A DNA stretch of 64,000 bases from Solenopsis invicta (GCF_016802725.1 NC_052669.1:18629770-18693769); one strand, 5' to 3'. Shown: positions 1 to 13,799, numbered from the stretch's first letter. Translations and numbers: made by a program. Notes: generated from the sequence alone by a model not told the origin.

Positions 1-3000
1 GTTTGCGCATATGCGGTAAACACTTGAGTTTGGGCTTGTCTCTGTATGGAAGTTCCTTCTGTAACTTGCGTGGAATAACCAACGGCCTGAATACCTTGAC
101 ATCTCGCTCAATCGGCGTATATATCGAGTCCTTGTTGGCTTCAGCGCGAATATTTTTCTCTCTCTTCAATTGGCCCGTAGTCTTCATACCGCGCCACTGA
201 TTCTTCTCCGCGGGCGGTAGCAACAATGACGTCACCGGGTTGTAGAAACGCGGCACATCGACCTTGTACCACGTCCTGCAGAATACTATGTCGCTTAACA
301 TTATCTTGTCTTCGAACGTGGCACGGAAGCAGCCCTCCGGTTTGGCAATCGCTTTTTTTATTTGACCGCGAATACCCGAGACCGTCTTGATTCGGGCACC
401 CTCAAACTTGGCGACCTCGAGAGAGCTATTAAACATATCCTTGATGAATGCGGTTTTGCGATAGATCTTCATTGGCACACCAGTGAGTTTGAGCTTCTTC
501 ACCACTTGCGTGCTTTTGTCTAATTCCACAATTGAGCCGGTTGCCACGACGCGGAAACCCGGTTCCCTGGTCGCGACATCTTGCACCGCTAAAACTCCGG
601 TACCCTGTGGAGTGATCGGCCCCCAAAAATGGCCCATACACGCCACATGCTCCGGTGTGTACTTCAGCATCCGATGACGCAGATTGTCCTCCAGTTTAGA
701 GTAAATCGGCAGTGACTGAAATCTACGCCAACCTATGGAGAATATGAGCGGATCGCGACTCTTCAGGATCTTCGAATACCATCGGTGCTTCTTGATCCGT
801 GTCTGCACGTAACCAATATTCTCCTCGCCGTACAACAGACCACCGATAATGATTGGATACGTCGGGTCGAGATGCGTTACTAGCTCGCATGGCACTGCCT
901 CGAGTTCCACACGCACGTACATGCCGGGACGATAGCCTTCCAACTGGACTCTGACATCGTCGTCCAGCCCTTCGAATTCCGACTTGTTGATGCCTGCTTG
1001 CCTTTCTACCTCGGCTTTTAGCTCGTCGTAGTACGAATTTTTTTCTGTATTGTCGTATTCCGCGTCGAATTGCTCCTTCAGTTTCTTCTTTTTTTCCAAG
1101 AGCTTCTTCTTCTCCTCCACCTCGTCTGCTGGCAACTCTTTGGGAGACGCATCTTCCGCTTTGTATTTCTCTCCAGTCTCCAGATCCTCGAAATCGCCAT
1201 ATAGTTCCTCGTCGTCCAATTTCAAGAGCTCCTCGGCGTCCTCCGATTCCTTCCATTTACCTGTCACAAAATGGTTTATCAGCAATGCCTTGTTTTCATC
1301 CTCTAGCCAATTGCGCGGACTCTCCGTTGAGAAAAAAACGGTCTCTTCCTGATTTTGCAGCTCTCGCTCATGTATCTTCTGTTTCTGCTGTTCTTGCACC
1401 ACGCGAAATATTCCGCCAATATCTTCGCCAGGCTTCTCGTCCTCCTTGTCTTCTTTCTCTTCCATCGCATTGTTTTTGTCGAATATTCCGTAAACCATCT
1501 TCATCAAATTCTTGGTGCTTCGTTGACGATCTACAAAGGCCTCCCTCGCCTTCTCGGTTAAATTCCTCTTCCACTTGAATTCATCGGCGACTTCCTCTTC
1601 GCTCTCGTCCATCTTGATATCTTTTTTCTCTTCTCCCTCATCTCCTTCAGATCCATTGTCTTCGAAATCGCTAAACTGATCCGCTCCATCCATCTCTAAT
1701 CCTGCGCGTGAGTCTTCGTCGCTGAGCTCGTCGAAGCTCTCGTCGTCAATGTCCTGCTTCACGTTTGTTCTTGTCGTTTCTAAAAGACTTAGTGCCTCCG
1801 AGATCTTATTTTTTATCAGTTTATCTGATTCTTTACTCAGAGAATGATATACTCCTGCACTTTCTTGAGGACCATTCATGTTCTTATTATTCAACTCGGG
1901 CTCGTCCAGATCTGTATCATCGTCATTTTCGATAGTTGAATTAACTGAGTCTCTTTTTCTTTTCTTTTGTTCATTGCCTTCCTCAATATTTTTTCTTTTG
2001 AGGCCTTTTCCATCAGATTTTTCCGAAGTCTCTTCGTCGCTTGATTCATCTTCATCCATGTTGCAATCATCGTCGTCACTGTCATCTTCGTTATTTTCGT
2101 CATCTTCTTCATCTTCGTCATCTTCGTTTTTATGTTTTGCCGAATTATCGTCGTCATCCTTGTTCAAAATATTTTCTGCATCCGCTTCGTCTTTAAATAT
2201 TACTTTTCGTCGAATTCTTCCATTTTCCGTCACCAATTCGCCCGTATAAGAAATCATACTGTCGTTCACGTCCTGTGATTTTATCGGTGCGGCGTCGCTG
2301 AACAGCTTTAGTTCGCTGTGCTGTAATTTCTGGTCTAGCGTCTCCTGTGTATCCCTCAAAGCGCTAGCCAAACCTGTATCCTCCTCCTTGTAGGAGTGAC
2401 TACCGCCCAGCTCCACGTAAACGGCGTCTTTATCATAAACTATGCCACCGACGCCGGAAAACGGCGCATAAATCAGTCGTTCCTTTTCTACCAGGGCTCG
2501 CTTTTTAATCTGCTCTGGAAGCGGACAGGGATCTGGTAGAAAGTTCACATCCTTGATCTTAATATCTCCACAACCAGGTATATGGACAGACGTGTCCTTG
2601 TTCAGTGGTATTCCTCTAACGTATCTGCAAAAGAATTCAATCACTAAAATGATTAAAATACATAAAATTTTAATTAATTTAAAAATGTAGCCCTCTTATG
2701 ACAGGATTATGTTCTGAGACTTTATAAATTAAATTTATGGTAAGTTAAAGAATTTATATTTCATATAAATAAAAAAATTGTGCGAAATAATTATTTTATT
2801 ATTAAAAACTTTATTTAGGAAATGACAAAACAAAATTTGCTTAAAAGATCATTTTTAATGTATTATAATATTTGCTGTTATAAAATTAATGTTTGGTTTG
2901 CACAAAGATTAATTTCAACAAATAATTAAAAAAATACTAATTTTTATCTTAAAAATAACTCTTATGATATTAATTATAAGGGTAATATTTAATTTGAATA

Positions 3001-4026
3001 TGGAATGATTAACGAATACTTAACTGGTTTTGTTATAATCTAATTAATTTTTAGTCAACAGCATGCAGATTGTAAATTCAAAAATGTGTAAATCAATGCA
3101 GTTGTAAATAGAGGGATATCTATACATTTCAAATGCAACTAGTTTGAAGAAAGTAATTCAAGATGGAAAACTCAATTATCTTACCCATACAAGCTGACAT
3201 TTCTGTCAACCTTTGGGTTCTTCCTGATCACATCCGGAGGTGTCAGATCCTCCAGTCTATCAGCGAGTATGTAAGGATGAGTAGTTCGCCAAGTCAGAGG
3301 CCTGAACTTCATGACTGATATGAATCGCGCCAGATTCTTTATCTCTGTACGTAGATATTCGTCGTGCAGCAGTCCAGAGAGGTAAAACAATTTTGCACCG
3401 GCATATACCTCCGTCCAAAAGCGATGCTTTAACGTCTTTTTGATCTTCCTCATTTTCCTCGCGTTCTTTATCAAATCCAGATGAGTGAGAACGCCCATGA
3501 TTCTCGGCATACCATGCACCTGACATATATTCAGAAACTCAAATATCTCCATCTCGAAGCCAAAAGAGGCATCCACTAGCAATAACACTAAGTCCGCCAC
3601 TTTGGCGACGTCGATCATGCTGTTAATATCATTATTGCATTCCATGAAAGTGATCCTTCGCTTCTTGCCTGACACAACAGTGACAGGGCCAAGTATATTG
3701 GTCAATGGCTGTTTAACATAGCTCTTGATTAGGCATTGAATGACAAGCGACTTTCCCACTTTCGGCGGACCTACTACAGCCACCAAGACTGGCGGTGGCT
3801 CCAAGGGTGTTCTGTCGACCAAGGGAATGTGTTGCTTCTTGGTCTCAATGTCTTGTCTCCGTCTAAACCGCCTTTCCGCTTTAGTTGCGGAGTGAAATGT
3901 AAAAGCTTTTGGATTCTTCTGTTTATCCGACAGCTCCTGGACATGTTCCTTCTTGGCTTTCTTCTTTTCTGCTTTGCGGCCCGCATTGCGGTCCCTATGT
4001 GTTTTATGTTTCACGGTATCGTCCAT
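1..4026 (-). CDS. BMS1: BMS1, ribosome biogenesis GTPase (3' end off window)
   Basis: BMS1 is a nucleolar GTPase of the small-subunit processome that acts with RCL1 in early 40S assembly and pre-rRNA cleavage. Exon 1 is 3185-4026 and exon 2 is 1-2624. Donor GTAAGA and acceptor TTTTGCAG join as ..SLYG-YVRGIPLN.., as in the family. Residues 86-93 are the P-loop GPPKVGKS and 181-184 the THLD G4-like motif; the N-terminus is Lys/Arg-rich. Exon 2 begins with the AARP2CN-type region, then a long Asp/Glu-rich low-complexity stretch, then the conserved C-terminal block with SIGWRRFQSLPIYS, FWGPITPQGTG, KKLKLTGVP and EVAKFEGARIKTVSGIRGQI. About 1155 residues lie inside the window; the frame is still open at base 1 (ending near LPYRDKPK), so roughly 100 residues are missing by comparison with human BMS1. 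The ATG at 4026 is chosen over an in-frame GTG one codon upstream. Confidence 0.96.
2625..3184 (-). other. BMS1 intron 1
   Basis: AT-rich intron between the two BMS1 exons, with clean GT and AG ends. Nothing else is recognisable in it. Confidence 0.9.
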
Positions 4027-4450
4027 CACGGACGATATATCGGCGCCTTTTTATTCTTTCGCTTTCCTGAAAAAAATCACTCTCGTTAATATCAATTAGA
4101 AATCTGCAATGTATTAACACAATAAAACCTTACTGTACAACAACAAACTTCTAACCTAAAATCTAAACACCGACACGTGTCTAGGATTTCTGTATTGAAA
4201 TTACTTTTCGACAAATATTTCGCAACATTATTTTTGCAATATTTATAAGTTTTTAAAATAAGCAAAGATAGAAACTTTCTTCATACAAAAAATTAGTTAA
4301 CGTTATGCATACAGAACACGTGAGCACATATACTTCCTCTCGCTTACGCCGTTTCAATTTTAGGTTATATCAGGTTATATTACGGATCAGTGTAGCCAAT
4401 TGTGCGCGTTGTGCGGCTGCGCGATACCATATTGCTCCACGTGTCGTCCT
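4027..4450. promoter_or_regulatory. Divergent promoter region upstream of BMS1 with three CACGTG E-boxes
   Basis: The sequence between the BMS1 start and the plus-strand exon candidate to its right holds CACGTG at 4174-4179, 4317-4322 and 4438-4443. CACGTG is the Myc/Max site, and nucleolar ribosome-biogenesis genes are classic Myc targets in flies. The sites are seen; their use is inferred. No TATA box is evident. Confidence 0.35.
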
Positions 4451-4870
4451 TGGACTCCAAACGGCAACAGTAGGTCAGTCGATCGGGCGGGACGGCACGA
4501 CGTCGCGGCGCATTTCAACTTGCATCTTCGTCGTCCTGTACGAGTTTTTGACGCGAGCGGGTGTTTCGAAAGTGCCAAAAGTGAAGTGAAGCGTCGAGTG
4601 TTCGTGCCAGCATCCGTCGCGTCGGACGCGATGCATGATGCGAAGTCGCGTCGCGTGCAATCGTTTTGCATTTCGCATCTTCTCCTCGTTGCCTCGTATC
4701 CCAAGTTTTCGACACGCGTGAGTACCGGGAGTGTCGAAAACGAAGGGTCGCGCGTTCGTGCTAACAATAAGTGTGAATCAAGACAAATCGTCATGAGCAG
4801 GATCGTTGGATCTCAAACATTCGAGAGCTGCGGCCGAGACGGAGCTGGACGGAGCGACCAGCGGCGAACG
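4400..4870 (+). other. Possible 5' exon (mostly untranslated) ending at a strong donor
   Basis: A moderately GC-rich block ends at ACG|GTGAGTCAT, a good 5' splice site with GT at 4871-4872. A short frame from the ATG at about 4793 stays open to the donor, but its translation resembles nothing I know. It may be the first noncoding exon of Hey, whose coding exon sits behind a good acceptor at 16497-16498, or the start of a separate transcript divergent from BMS1. RNA evidence is needed to choose. Confidence 0.3.
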
Positions 4871-6353
4871 GTGAGTCATTTTGTATTTGTATCTACTGTT
4901 TATTCGTCTCTACAATTCGGTATTTGTGCATCGTCCGTGTTGCATTCGCGCAAATTATTGTCGATACAATGCGACGAGACGAATTAATCGGTTGCGTGAA
5001 AGCGGTTAGGATAGGAACGATTTGAAGTTCTTTTACGCGCGCTCGGCGCTCCCTTCGCCAGGTGTGCCAACAGTCGGACGCTTTCCGAGATCTAACCTGT
5101 AAATTGACATCGTAGTGTATGTCCGCGTCGTAGAGATGGCGTGATGGCATCTCGAAAAATCGTATCAGACAATGTGTGCCAATGTATGCTTTCCAACTAG
5201 GGAACACAGTCGTCTCTCTGGTATCAGCCAATATGCTAAAATTTCAAAAATTCTCCAAAGATTTTTAAAAATTTATATCACAAGTATGAGAATTCTAGAT
5301 TTTGATTTGCATAAAAGATTAAAAGAAATTAATAACTTAAACAATTTTTAAAGATTTGAAGATGAGAATATATCAAATTCTATTTTTTTCAATTTTTACT
5401 GTTTCTTTTCCAACTCATTTTCTTCCTACGAATTTCCGTTAGTCAATAATTATAGTAATTAAAATAAAAAACTGAATTATTTTAAATAAGAAAAAACTTT
5501 TAGATCGATGCATTGGCGAGATAGCGTTCCCTTCTTTCATCTCCAAGTTTCAACCAATAATAAACAATACGATAACTTATAAACAAACTTTTTCAATATA
5601 ATCTTTCCCTTAATCAACTTACACGCGAATTGAATTTTTCCTTTGTTAACCGCCTTGACTTATTTATAATCATTTTCAACAGATATATATTTTACCCGCG
5701 GCAATTTAGAAAGAAAAAAAAAAATATATATCTTCTCAATTTAACGCTCCGCACGTGTGCACGCCTGAAGATCGATTGTTGTTATTTCTCGTCGTGCGAC
5801 CCACGCGATAATGCGCCTTCTGTGCTCCAGACCGCAACAACGACGTACGCGAACCTCAGCGTAATGCGCGTGATGCAGAGGAGGTAACGTGTCGCTTCAA
5901 CCGGTCAGGAAATTGCCTCGGCGTAGGTAACGAGCCCGCGCGCGCGGACCCTTTAGGACCGAACAATGCGGCGCGACGATTGGAAAGTCATCGATCATGT
6001 ATCCTAATTCGCGCGGTGCCGCGTGATATTGTAAAATTTCCGACGGTGATCGATCGCCCTCGAACTCCCGGGAGAACCGACGGAGATCGCCGGTTGATTA
6101 CCGCAACGCGACGTGGCGTCGTCGTCGAGCGGTATACATCACGATAACGAGAAAAAAAAGGAGATAAAAATTCCGCAAATAGGATATATATAGTTTTTCG
6201 ATAAAACAAAGACAACGGAGTTTACAGTAAAATTATGGTAAAGCGTCGGCCCGCATCGCGCTTCATAGTGATATAAACACGAATAATTAATTAATTAATT
6301 AATCCTCTGGTCCATTTTTCTCGTTGCTTTTTTTAGTCCAACTGGATCACTGA

Positions 6354-6853
6354 CCCAGATAGCACACAATATTTATGATAAATATTAATAAATATATATC
6401 ATAAATATTTTTTATAAATATTATAGAAATATTTTATACATATTTTATATATATGACGGAAAAAGATTATAAAAATCTTTATCAAAAATATTATTAAAAT
6501 ATTTTCTAAAATATTAGTCGCGATTTGGATGGGTGACCGCTTCGGAATTTCCGAAAAAAATTCCTAAAAATGGAATTTTTTTGCGAAAATTGTTTTTGAA
6601 AATATAGAAATATTGTTTTACTCATTGGGATTATGTGGTGTAATATAATATTTATGCGGATATTTTGAACATTTTCAAATAATTATCATAAATCATAAAT
6701 ATTTTTAAAACATTTATGATAAATATTTATGATCAGTCCAATCTGCGGCCATAAAAACATTTATTAAATGTTTTGATAAATGTTTATAAAATATTAAAAT
6801 AAATATTATAAATATTTAGTAAATATTTTATAAATATCTTGTGCTATCTGGGG
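6354..6853. mobile_element. MITE, about 500 bp, with CCCAGATAGCAC termini
   Basis: The left end CCCAGATAGCACA and the right end TGTGCTATCTGGG are inverted copies. The interior is extremely AT-rich and full of short ATAAATATTTAT palindromes. It has no coding capacity, so it is a non-autonomous DNA transposon. I could not settle the target-site duplication. Confidence 0.75.
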
Positions 6854-8559
6854 ATGTCTGATAATGTTTTCGAAAGGATGTTTGAGCTAGAAAAAAATTT
6901 GAAAAAGTTTTGATGCACTCATCTTCTAATATTTCAGAATACAATTTCACAATTGTTTAACCTGAAAACGTTTTTTATTTTTTTACGTATTTGAATTTCA
7001 GGCAGAATAATTCAAAATTGAAAATTAGTTGATCTTCAAATCCCTGATTGGACTACGGAGGATTGACGTTTATATTTTCCTTTTGAGCTAATATAAATAA
7101 TGGTAAATTAATCTCGCACTTTAATGATAATAAATAATATTGCACGATATTGTTTATTATCATCAAAAACATTAATTTTCCTTTATATTGATAAAATACA
7201 GACAATACATACACGTATAATAAAAATCAATATATCAATAGCATAAACATATTAATAACATAATAATGATATATAAAATAATTTATTAATGTGATATAAA
7301 GTAACTGAATAATGATAAATATTGTGTAACGATAATTTTCATAACGTTTATAGACACAAAACGCGACCACTTGTGAATTTCTCGTACGTGTACACGGCTA
7401 TTCGCTAAGGTCTCATTGAAACGCGCTTAGAAAAAAAAAGAATCGGGGAAGTTCTCCGCTTAATGAACCGCCCGTGTCCGGTCCGGTTCGCGCGCTGCAG
7501 TTTCGGTCTGTCAAGCTGGACTGACAGCTGTCGCCTTTTAAAATCGCCGCTGAAAAAATTTGTTTAATATACGAGCGTATGCATTGCGTCGCGCACTTGT
7601 GCCGCAATTGAGCCGCCTTGGACCGCGGCGAATCGCCATGACGATTGAGGGCGACTTTCAAATGGGGATGTAATTTTAGGGTGTGCCGCATTTAAATTCA
7701 ATTCGGGCGCTGCTCGAGAGTACCGCGCTATTTTCCCCAGACGTGCAGTTTTTTTCCAAACGGAGAAACGCACGCGCGTTTTTCTTATGGCGTTGGGAAC
7801 GGGAAATGGTGGCAAATGGACCGTGAAACCCGTCTTGAAAAAAGAAATTTTGCGCACGATCCGATGAGACATTATAATACTTTTTTGCGTTCTAGAGAAA
7901 AGTTATGTTTAAATTGAAGAAATCATTTCTTTAAATTGGATTTTTAAAGTGGAAAGTATCTTTGAGGAAAATAAAAATTTATTTGATTTCAAGAAATAAT
8001 GTTGTTAGTTTTTTTTAAGTACGTAATTTAAATTATTTGTTCAAATTATTTATTTAATTTAAATAACTTTTTAATTCAAAGAAAGTACTGACAGAAATGT
8101 AAAAGTAATTTAGCTTCTCTGCTTATTCGCGTTGTACAATCAAACTATTTCTTTAATTTTAATAAAAAAGAACAGCCAAGAAATTTCTAATTTCTTTATA
8201 TCAAAGAAATTTTTCTTTGATGTGTAGCACAAATTTGTTTAATTCAAACAAATATGTTTTGGAAAAACATTTCTGTAGATGTACACTGAGAAAGAAAATA
8301 CTTTAAAATTTATTTGTATAAATTTATTTCGTTGAAATAAATCTTTATTCAAATACAGATAAAATAAAATTTTATTCCTAGCAAATAAACGTAATGAATG
8401 CAATTAATAAAAAACGAGATATATTTTACAGAAATGTATATATTGTATTTAATTATCACAATTAAAGAATGAAATTTTTTAAACTAATGATTATCGAAGA
8501 AAATGTCATAAAAAAAGTAACATTTGCTTGCTAATGCTTTAACTTTTATTATGGCATTC

Positions 8560-8870
8560 CGTGTTCTACACTGAGAAAAAATATTTCTTGAAAAATTAAA
8601 ATATTTAGTTCGATCAATGAAATATCCAAGTTCAAACTGCTAGGGGCAACATTAAGCGAGATTCTGATTTAGAAGTCTCGCCGCAAAATCAATAACACAA
8701 TAACCGAAACCGATTAATTTAATGTTAAATGCGAATGTAACTTGGCGGTGGCAGGTCAATCCTTCAAAAGGCACGAGGGACACAGATGGTGGTAGACGTC
8801 GTGATTCGACGAAATTGGGAGAATCCCGCCACCCTATGTGTCCTTAATTGGGAAACAAAAATGTCTCGCT
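8560..8870. other. GC-richer block with internal hairpins
   Basis: Inside AT-rich DNA, about 8650-8850 is GC-richer. GCGAGA and TCTCGC flank a 14-base spacer near 8657-8683. An imperfect 15-base inverted repeat pairs GGACACAGATGGTGG (near 8769) with CCACCCTATGTGTCC (near 8829). A small structured RNA or the remains of a MITE are both possible; I do not recognise a known RNA family. Confidence 0.25.
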
Positions 8871-9899
8871 CGTGTTGTACAATTTTATTATATACGCGTG
8901 ATTCAATCGAATGAAATTAATTTTAAAAATTTATTGGTCAATTAATTGAGGAAAATTTTTTTTTTAATGTCTATATCCTTTAAACGCGCAATAAAAAATT
9001 TAATTTTCTTTGTATTAAAAAATTAAATTCATAATAAATATATCTAACGTGCAATGAAACTATGATAGAAAATTAAATTGGAACGTACAATAATATCGAA
9101 ATAAATAACTTATTTATTTATATAAATAAAATATTTATCTCGTAACGTGTTATAATCGACAAAAAAAAAAATAATTGAAGCACCAATTAAATATATAAGG
9201 TTAACGGATTAAGTTTGTGAAATAATAGACATACGCTCGTAATTTACCCAATAATTTCTACCCGAATTTTCTCGATTTCACGCCGTTGTTGCGACGACGC
9301 GACCATCCAGTCATCACAGCAGATTTACGAGGGCAAACATGAGGAGGAGCGAGATGAGGAGGAGCGAGCGGGCGTATAATGCAAACGCTTCATAATCGAT
9401 ATCACCGCTCGAGCAGTCATCGCCACCGTAACGTGATCGGTGATAAATTCATATTTCCGATCAGTCAGGATCGCGGCGGCGATCAACAAATCGTAAAGCA
9501 GAAGGACGGTCCTCCGTTCGGCTTCTGGCCGGCTTTCGCCGCGTGCGCGGGACAATGTCTGCCAATTATCGGACGATTGTCCGCCAACTGTCGGCGGTGG
9601 CCGGTCAAGTTGCCGGTCTTTCGGGGGAGTGACTGACCACTGCCTCGGTCGACACCTCGTTAACTTTTGTCGACCAGAAAGCCGGTCCATCCGGTGCGAT
9701 TCATTTCCTTTGCGAGACGCAACTTGCGGAACAGTTGAGAGAGTTTCGTAACGGGCTGCGTTAAAGTGGACGTCATATCGGTGCCTCGCAATTGGAACGA
9801 AACGAAAGAATACTTCCATAGAATATATAAATGATAAGTAGAGCAAACTGATAAATTAATCAGTAGAATATATAAATTATAAATGTTCTTCTAGCTAAG

Positions 9900-9902
<3 letters not shown>

Positions 9903-9945
<43 letters not shown>
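9903..9945. repeat. (GA)n microsatellite
   Basis: Uninterrupted GA dinucleotide run of about 21 units. Confidence 0.95.
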
Positions 9946-9949
<4 letters not shown>

Positions 9950-10025
9950 ACGGGATGTATTCATGATATTGATGTAACTTTATCCAGAAATGTCTCCAAG
10001 AAAATTTTGATACACTTGTTAAAAG

Positions 10026-10228
10026 CAGAGTTGAATAATACTTTTCAAAATTAGCTTTTAAGTTAATTTAATTTTAACGTAACGTTTAATTGAGTTATTT
10101 TTGTGTTTTGCTAAATTTATTCAAATTGATATATTTTTTGTTCATGTAACTTTTCACGTAATTAAATTAATTTTATAAGCCATTAACTTTGATTTAATTA
10201 AAAAAATATATTAATTTGCCAAACTCTG
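10026..10228. mobile_element. MITE-like repeat, CAGAGTT family, copy 1
   Basis: It begins CAGAGTTGAATAATAC and ends with the inverse CCAAACTCTG. The interior (AATTAACTTTTAA.., TTAATTTAATCTTAACGT.., AAATATATTAATTT) is clearly related to the block at 21570-21778 and more weakly to 35850-36330. Confidence 0.6.
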
Positions 10229-10243
10229 ATTAAGAGTGATGCG

Positions 10244-10376
10244 CCCAGATAGCAAGCTAATGTTATTTGTATTAACATTATTTTCAATTTTTTCAGAATT
10301 TTAACGTCAAAATGTCGTCAAAGACTTTATTTTAACGTTAAAATGATGCTAAATAATGTCAGCTTGCTGCCTGGAC
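10244..10376. mobile_element. MITE, about 130 bp, CCCAGATAGCA-type termini
   Basis: The left end CCCAGATAGCAAGCTAATG and the right end GCTTGCTGCCTGG are imperfect inverted repeats over about 23 bases. The terminal 11 bases equal those of the 500-bp element at 6354, so both may be mobilised by the same transposase despite unrelated interiors. Confidence 0.65.
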
Positions 10377-11741
10377 GGTATTCAGAGATAACAAACGCAA
10401 CTGAAATATTTCTACGTAATAATATAATATAAAAAAGAATGCTTTACATTAAAATGTCAGATGCCATTAAATGTCTTCGCAAGAAACATCGAGGGAATAT
10501 AAATCTTCTACTTCCTTGAACAGGCTACTTCTGAAGATGTTTGAAGAAAATTACGTCGCGAAGTAAGAAAGATGTTGCAAGTCAATGAAAGTATTCGTAG
10601 AAATCAGTAAAGCAGAACGTTGCGGATTTTTCTACTTCGCTCTCCCACGGCAAATAATTGCAAGGGGAAAAAAACGGAAATGAGATAGAGGGAGACAGAT
10701 AGTGAACGACAGATAGTGAACTTCGGGCGATGTTGCGGAAATTTTAATATTGTTGCAATCGCGATCGACCGTGGTCGGGCAAATATATCGCGGCGGTCCA
10801 TCCCGTATCAATCGTGCCTCGTGTTTTTCTAAGAATACATCCGCCCGCTCGCCGACTGGTACGCCAGGCCACGAATACGTAATTTTATGCGTGTTTGCTT
10901 TACGCATGGGGACATCGCTCCGTGTGTGCGTGTGCGCACGTTTTGTATGACGTTGGGACGGAGGTGTCCTTATACTCCCTCCCGCGCGGCGTTGTTTGTC
11001 CAGAAGATGGACTGACCAGCGGCTAAATCCACTCGACATCAGCGCGCGTATATATGCATGATTGAAACGAAATTATGAATAAATATTTGCCGATAGAAAG
11101 TACCGGGCTTTTCGCCCGGTCGGAGGCGCCAGACATCGCGCATCGCCCGGAAATCGCGAGACGCAGCAAAAATTAGTCGCGTATCAAAAATAGATCTTTT
11201 TTTTTTAATTCGATAAATAGTGTATACACACGCGTGCATAAGGCGGTTTTTAATTTATTTTGAGAGAGAAATAAAAAATAATTTTTTTTTTATTCACGAA
11301 AAGAATCCTAAAATAATTCTTGTTCTCACAATTATAGAATATAAATAATAAATATATATTCTTCTTTAGCTAGTAATTTTGGAAAGAAGAGAGTGGAGGG
11401 TATTTAAAGGATGATATTCCTTATAAGCACACACTATTTCTAGAATATTATTAAAAATTAAAGTAATATTAAAATAATATTATTTCAGGACATTATTTAA
11501 TATTTTTAATATTATTTTAATCTTTGGGAATATTTTGTGTTAATGTTACATGCCCATTTTTTCATAATATTTGTGATATATTACTTCAATATCTGTGGTA
11601 TATTATGAAATATGTTCTACAAATATTATTTTTGTTTAAAAATTCATATGAATTATACATAAAGTATTGATAATCTTTATAATAATTATTACATTTAAAA
11701 GTTAATGACATTCCCGATAATTTAAAATATTGAAGTAAATA

Positions 11742-11746
<5 letters not shown>

Positions 11747-11773
<27 letters not shown>
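11747..11773. repeat. (TG)n microsatellite
   Basis: Pure TG run of about 13 units. Confidence 0.95.
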
Positions 11774-13799
11774 ATTACTTCTTTATATAATATTTATATA
11801 ATATTATCAGGAGTGGATAACTATTTTTTATTAATATTTCGAGAATATTATTTAATATAAAATTTAATATAGAATCTAATATAAAAATAATGTTTTGCGC
11901 TTACAGAGTTGTAAATCTCTTTCAGAAATCTCTCCAAGAAAATATTGATACAATTGTTAAAATGCTTTTATTTTCTAATTCAACAAATAGCGTAAATGAC
12001 GAGCGTGTGTATAAATCCGTTTTTAATTTATCTTGAAATAAAGAAGATCCTTCGTAACCGCAAGAAGTGTCCTAAGAACAAATGTTTGTCTTCCACGCGA
12101 GTGCTCCGCTCATTTGCGATAAGGGTCAGGTGTAATTTCGCGTTTTATCTAGTGATGTTATCGCCTGACGCAAATAGCGGCCTTACGCGACGAAAAATAA
12201 AAAAAAATGACGTATGGATATCGAGGAGAGTTGTAGTTACTGTTCCCTCGAACAGTAACGCGGGCACACGCGCGTACTCTTCTTGGCGTGCATGCGTGTA
12301 CGCAAACACGTCGATTTGCGCCACGTGTCTTCACGTGCAGAAGTCGCGTGCGGACCGGAAGTACGAGGACGGATACTTTGGCCCTACTCACGCTCCGTAA
12401 TACAGAACGATGTTAAGTCATTGATATCGTAACCTGCGCAGCGCTTAATGGTGCTCGATGACTCACAGACATAGCGTCTCGGTACCTTTTCTCGATTCTC
12501 TCAAACCCTTCTCTCTCTCCTTTTTTTTAAGAACGAACGCCTTAATGTTTCACGTATCGATTGACTGCGCTCTATCGCACAACCAATTTGCCTGCAATGC
12601 AGAAAATACCCGCGAATAATTCTCATTTATGGAGTCAAAGATAAATCGCGCGAGATTTCGCGGAAGATGATATTATTGTAGATGAACTCTGTTTAAGTCG
12701 ACACTCTTTCGATTAAAGAACCAAATATAATTCGCACGGCGAATGTATATAAATCGCGTATGAGACTCGCAGTCGAAAGATAATAAGCCACAATTTCGAA
12801 GCGTAAAGAAATTGCCCAAAGGGGAATCTCCTGCGGAAATTCATCTTCCGACAGAGTCGCCGGTTGCATCTACATCATCCCTTTGTAAAATTCCAGCCGG
12901 GGAGCGCGCGATCACGCGATACGTATGAGAACCGGGTGTCCTCTCGCTCGCGCTATTCCTGTCCAGGAGGCATTAAAAGGGACCGCGCAGGAAGATATTA
13001 CATAATGCGGAATAAGGACTATCCGTAAGGGTGGGCTCTCGTGAGTTCGGGGCGACGAAGAATGGCCGATCGGTGGTGCGAGGTGCAAAAAAAAAAAAAA
13101 AACAGGCACGCGATCCACTTTGTATTCCTCCCTTTCTCTCGCTCTTTCTTTCTCCTTTTCTTTTTTTTTCTTTTTACCTTTCTCGCGCCCTTGATCGCGT
13201 GATGACGTGTGCTGGACGTGTGTGCACGCGACGTGGTGCACCGTCTCGCTCGCGATACCCGCTGCGATCGTCGTCGCGTCATTTTCATTGCCCGCCCGGC
13301 ACGCAATCGACAGGGAAATGAGCCGATTTTCACGTGCAAAACGTAGCGCGATGTTAATCCGCATTAATCTCTAATGTTTACGATATCCAGTTTCTCGGGA
13401 AACTATATAATTTGCACGTATAGTCGAGTGCTCGAAATTTTTTTCGGAACTCTTTCGCCTCATGCATATTACAAGAGCCAGAATGTTGCTGCACGCAACA
13501 TGCATCATTGTTTTAAAATAGTTTGTACGTTTTAAAATTTGCAATATTTATAACACGCCGTTTTAATTTTTAAAATGGAAGCTTCGTGAATCATCGCGAG
13601 AAGTTTTTTCGATTATTTTTTCCAGAGTTTCCTTTTACATGCGTAAGGGAAGAATTCATTTTTTATTAAAAGATAAAAGATAAGAACGTAAGAAACTACG
13701 TCGTCGATTTATATTTCTTAGACTGCTGAAAATAAAATTGTGCAAATTTCTGTTTCTCTTCACAGCTCTCTCACACACAACGTTGTGGTTTATTTCTAC

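Noticed and set aside
1050..2249. Ser-rich plus-strand frames of about 100-120 codons
   Set aside because: Antisense of the acidic region of BMS1.
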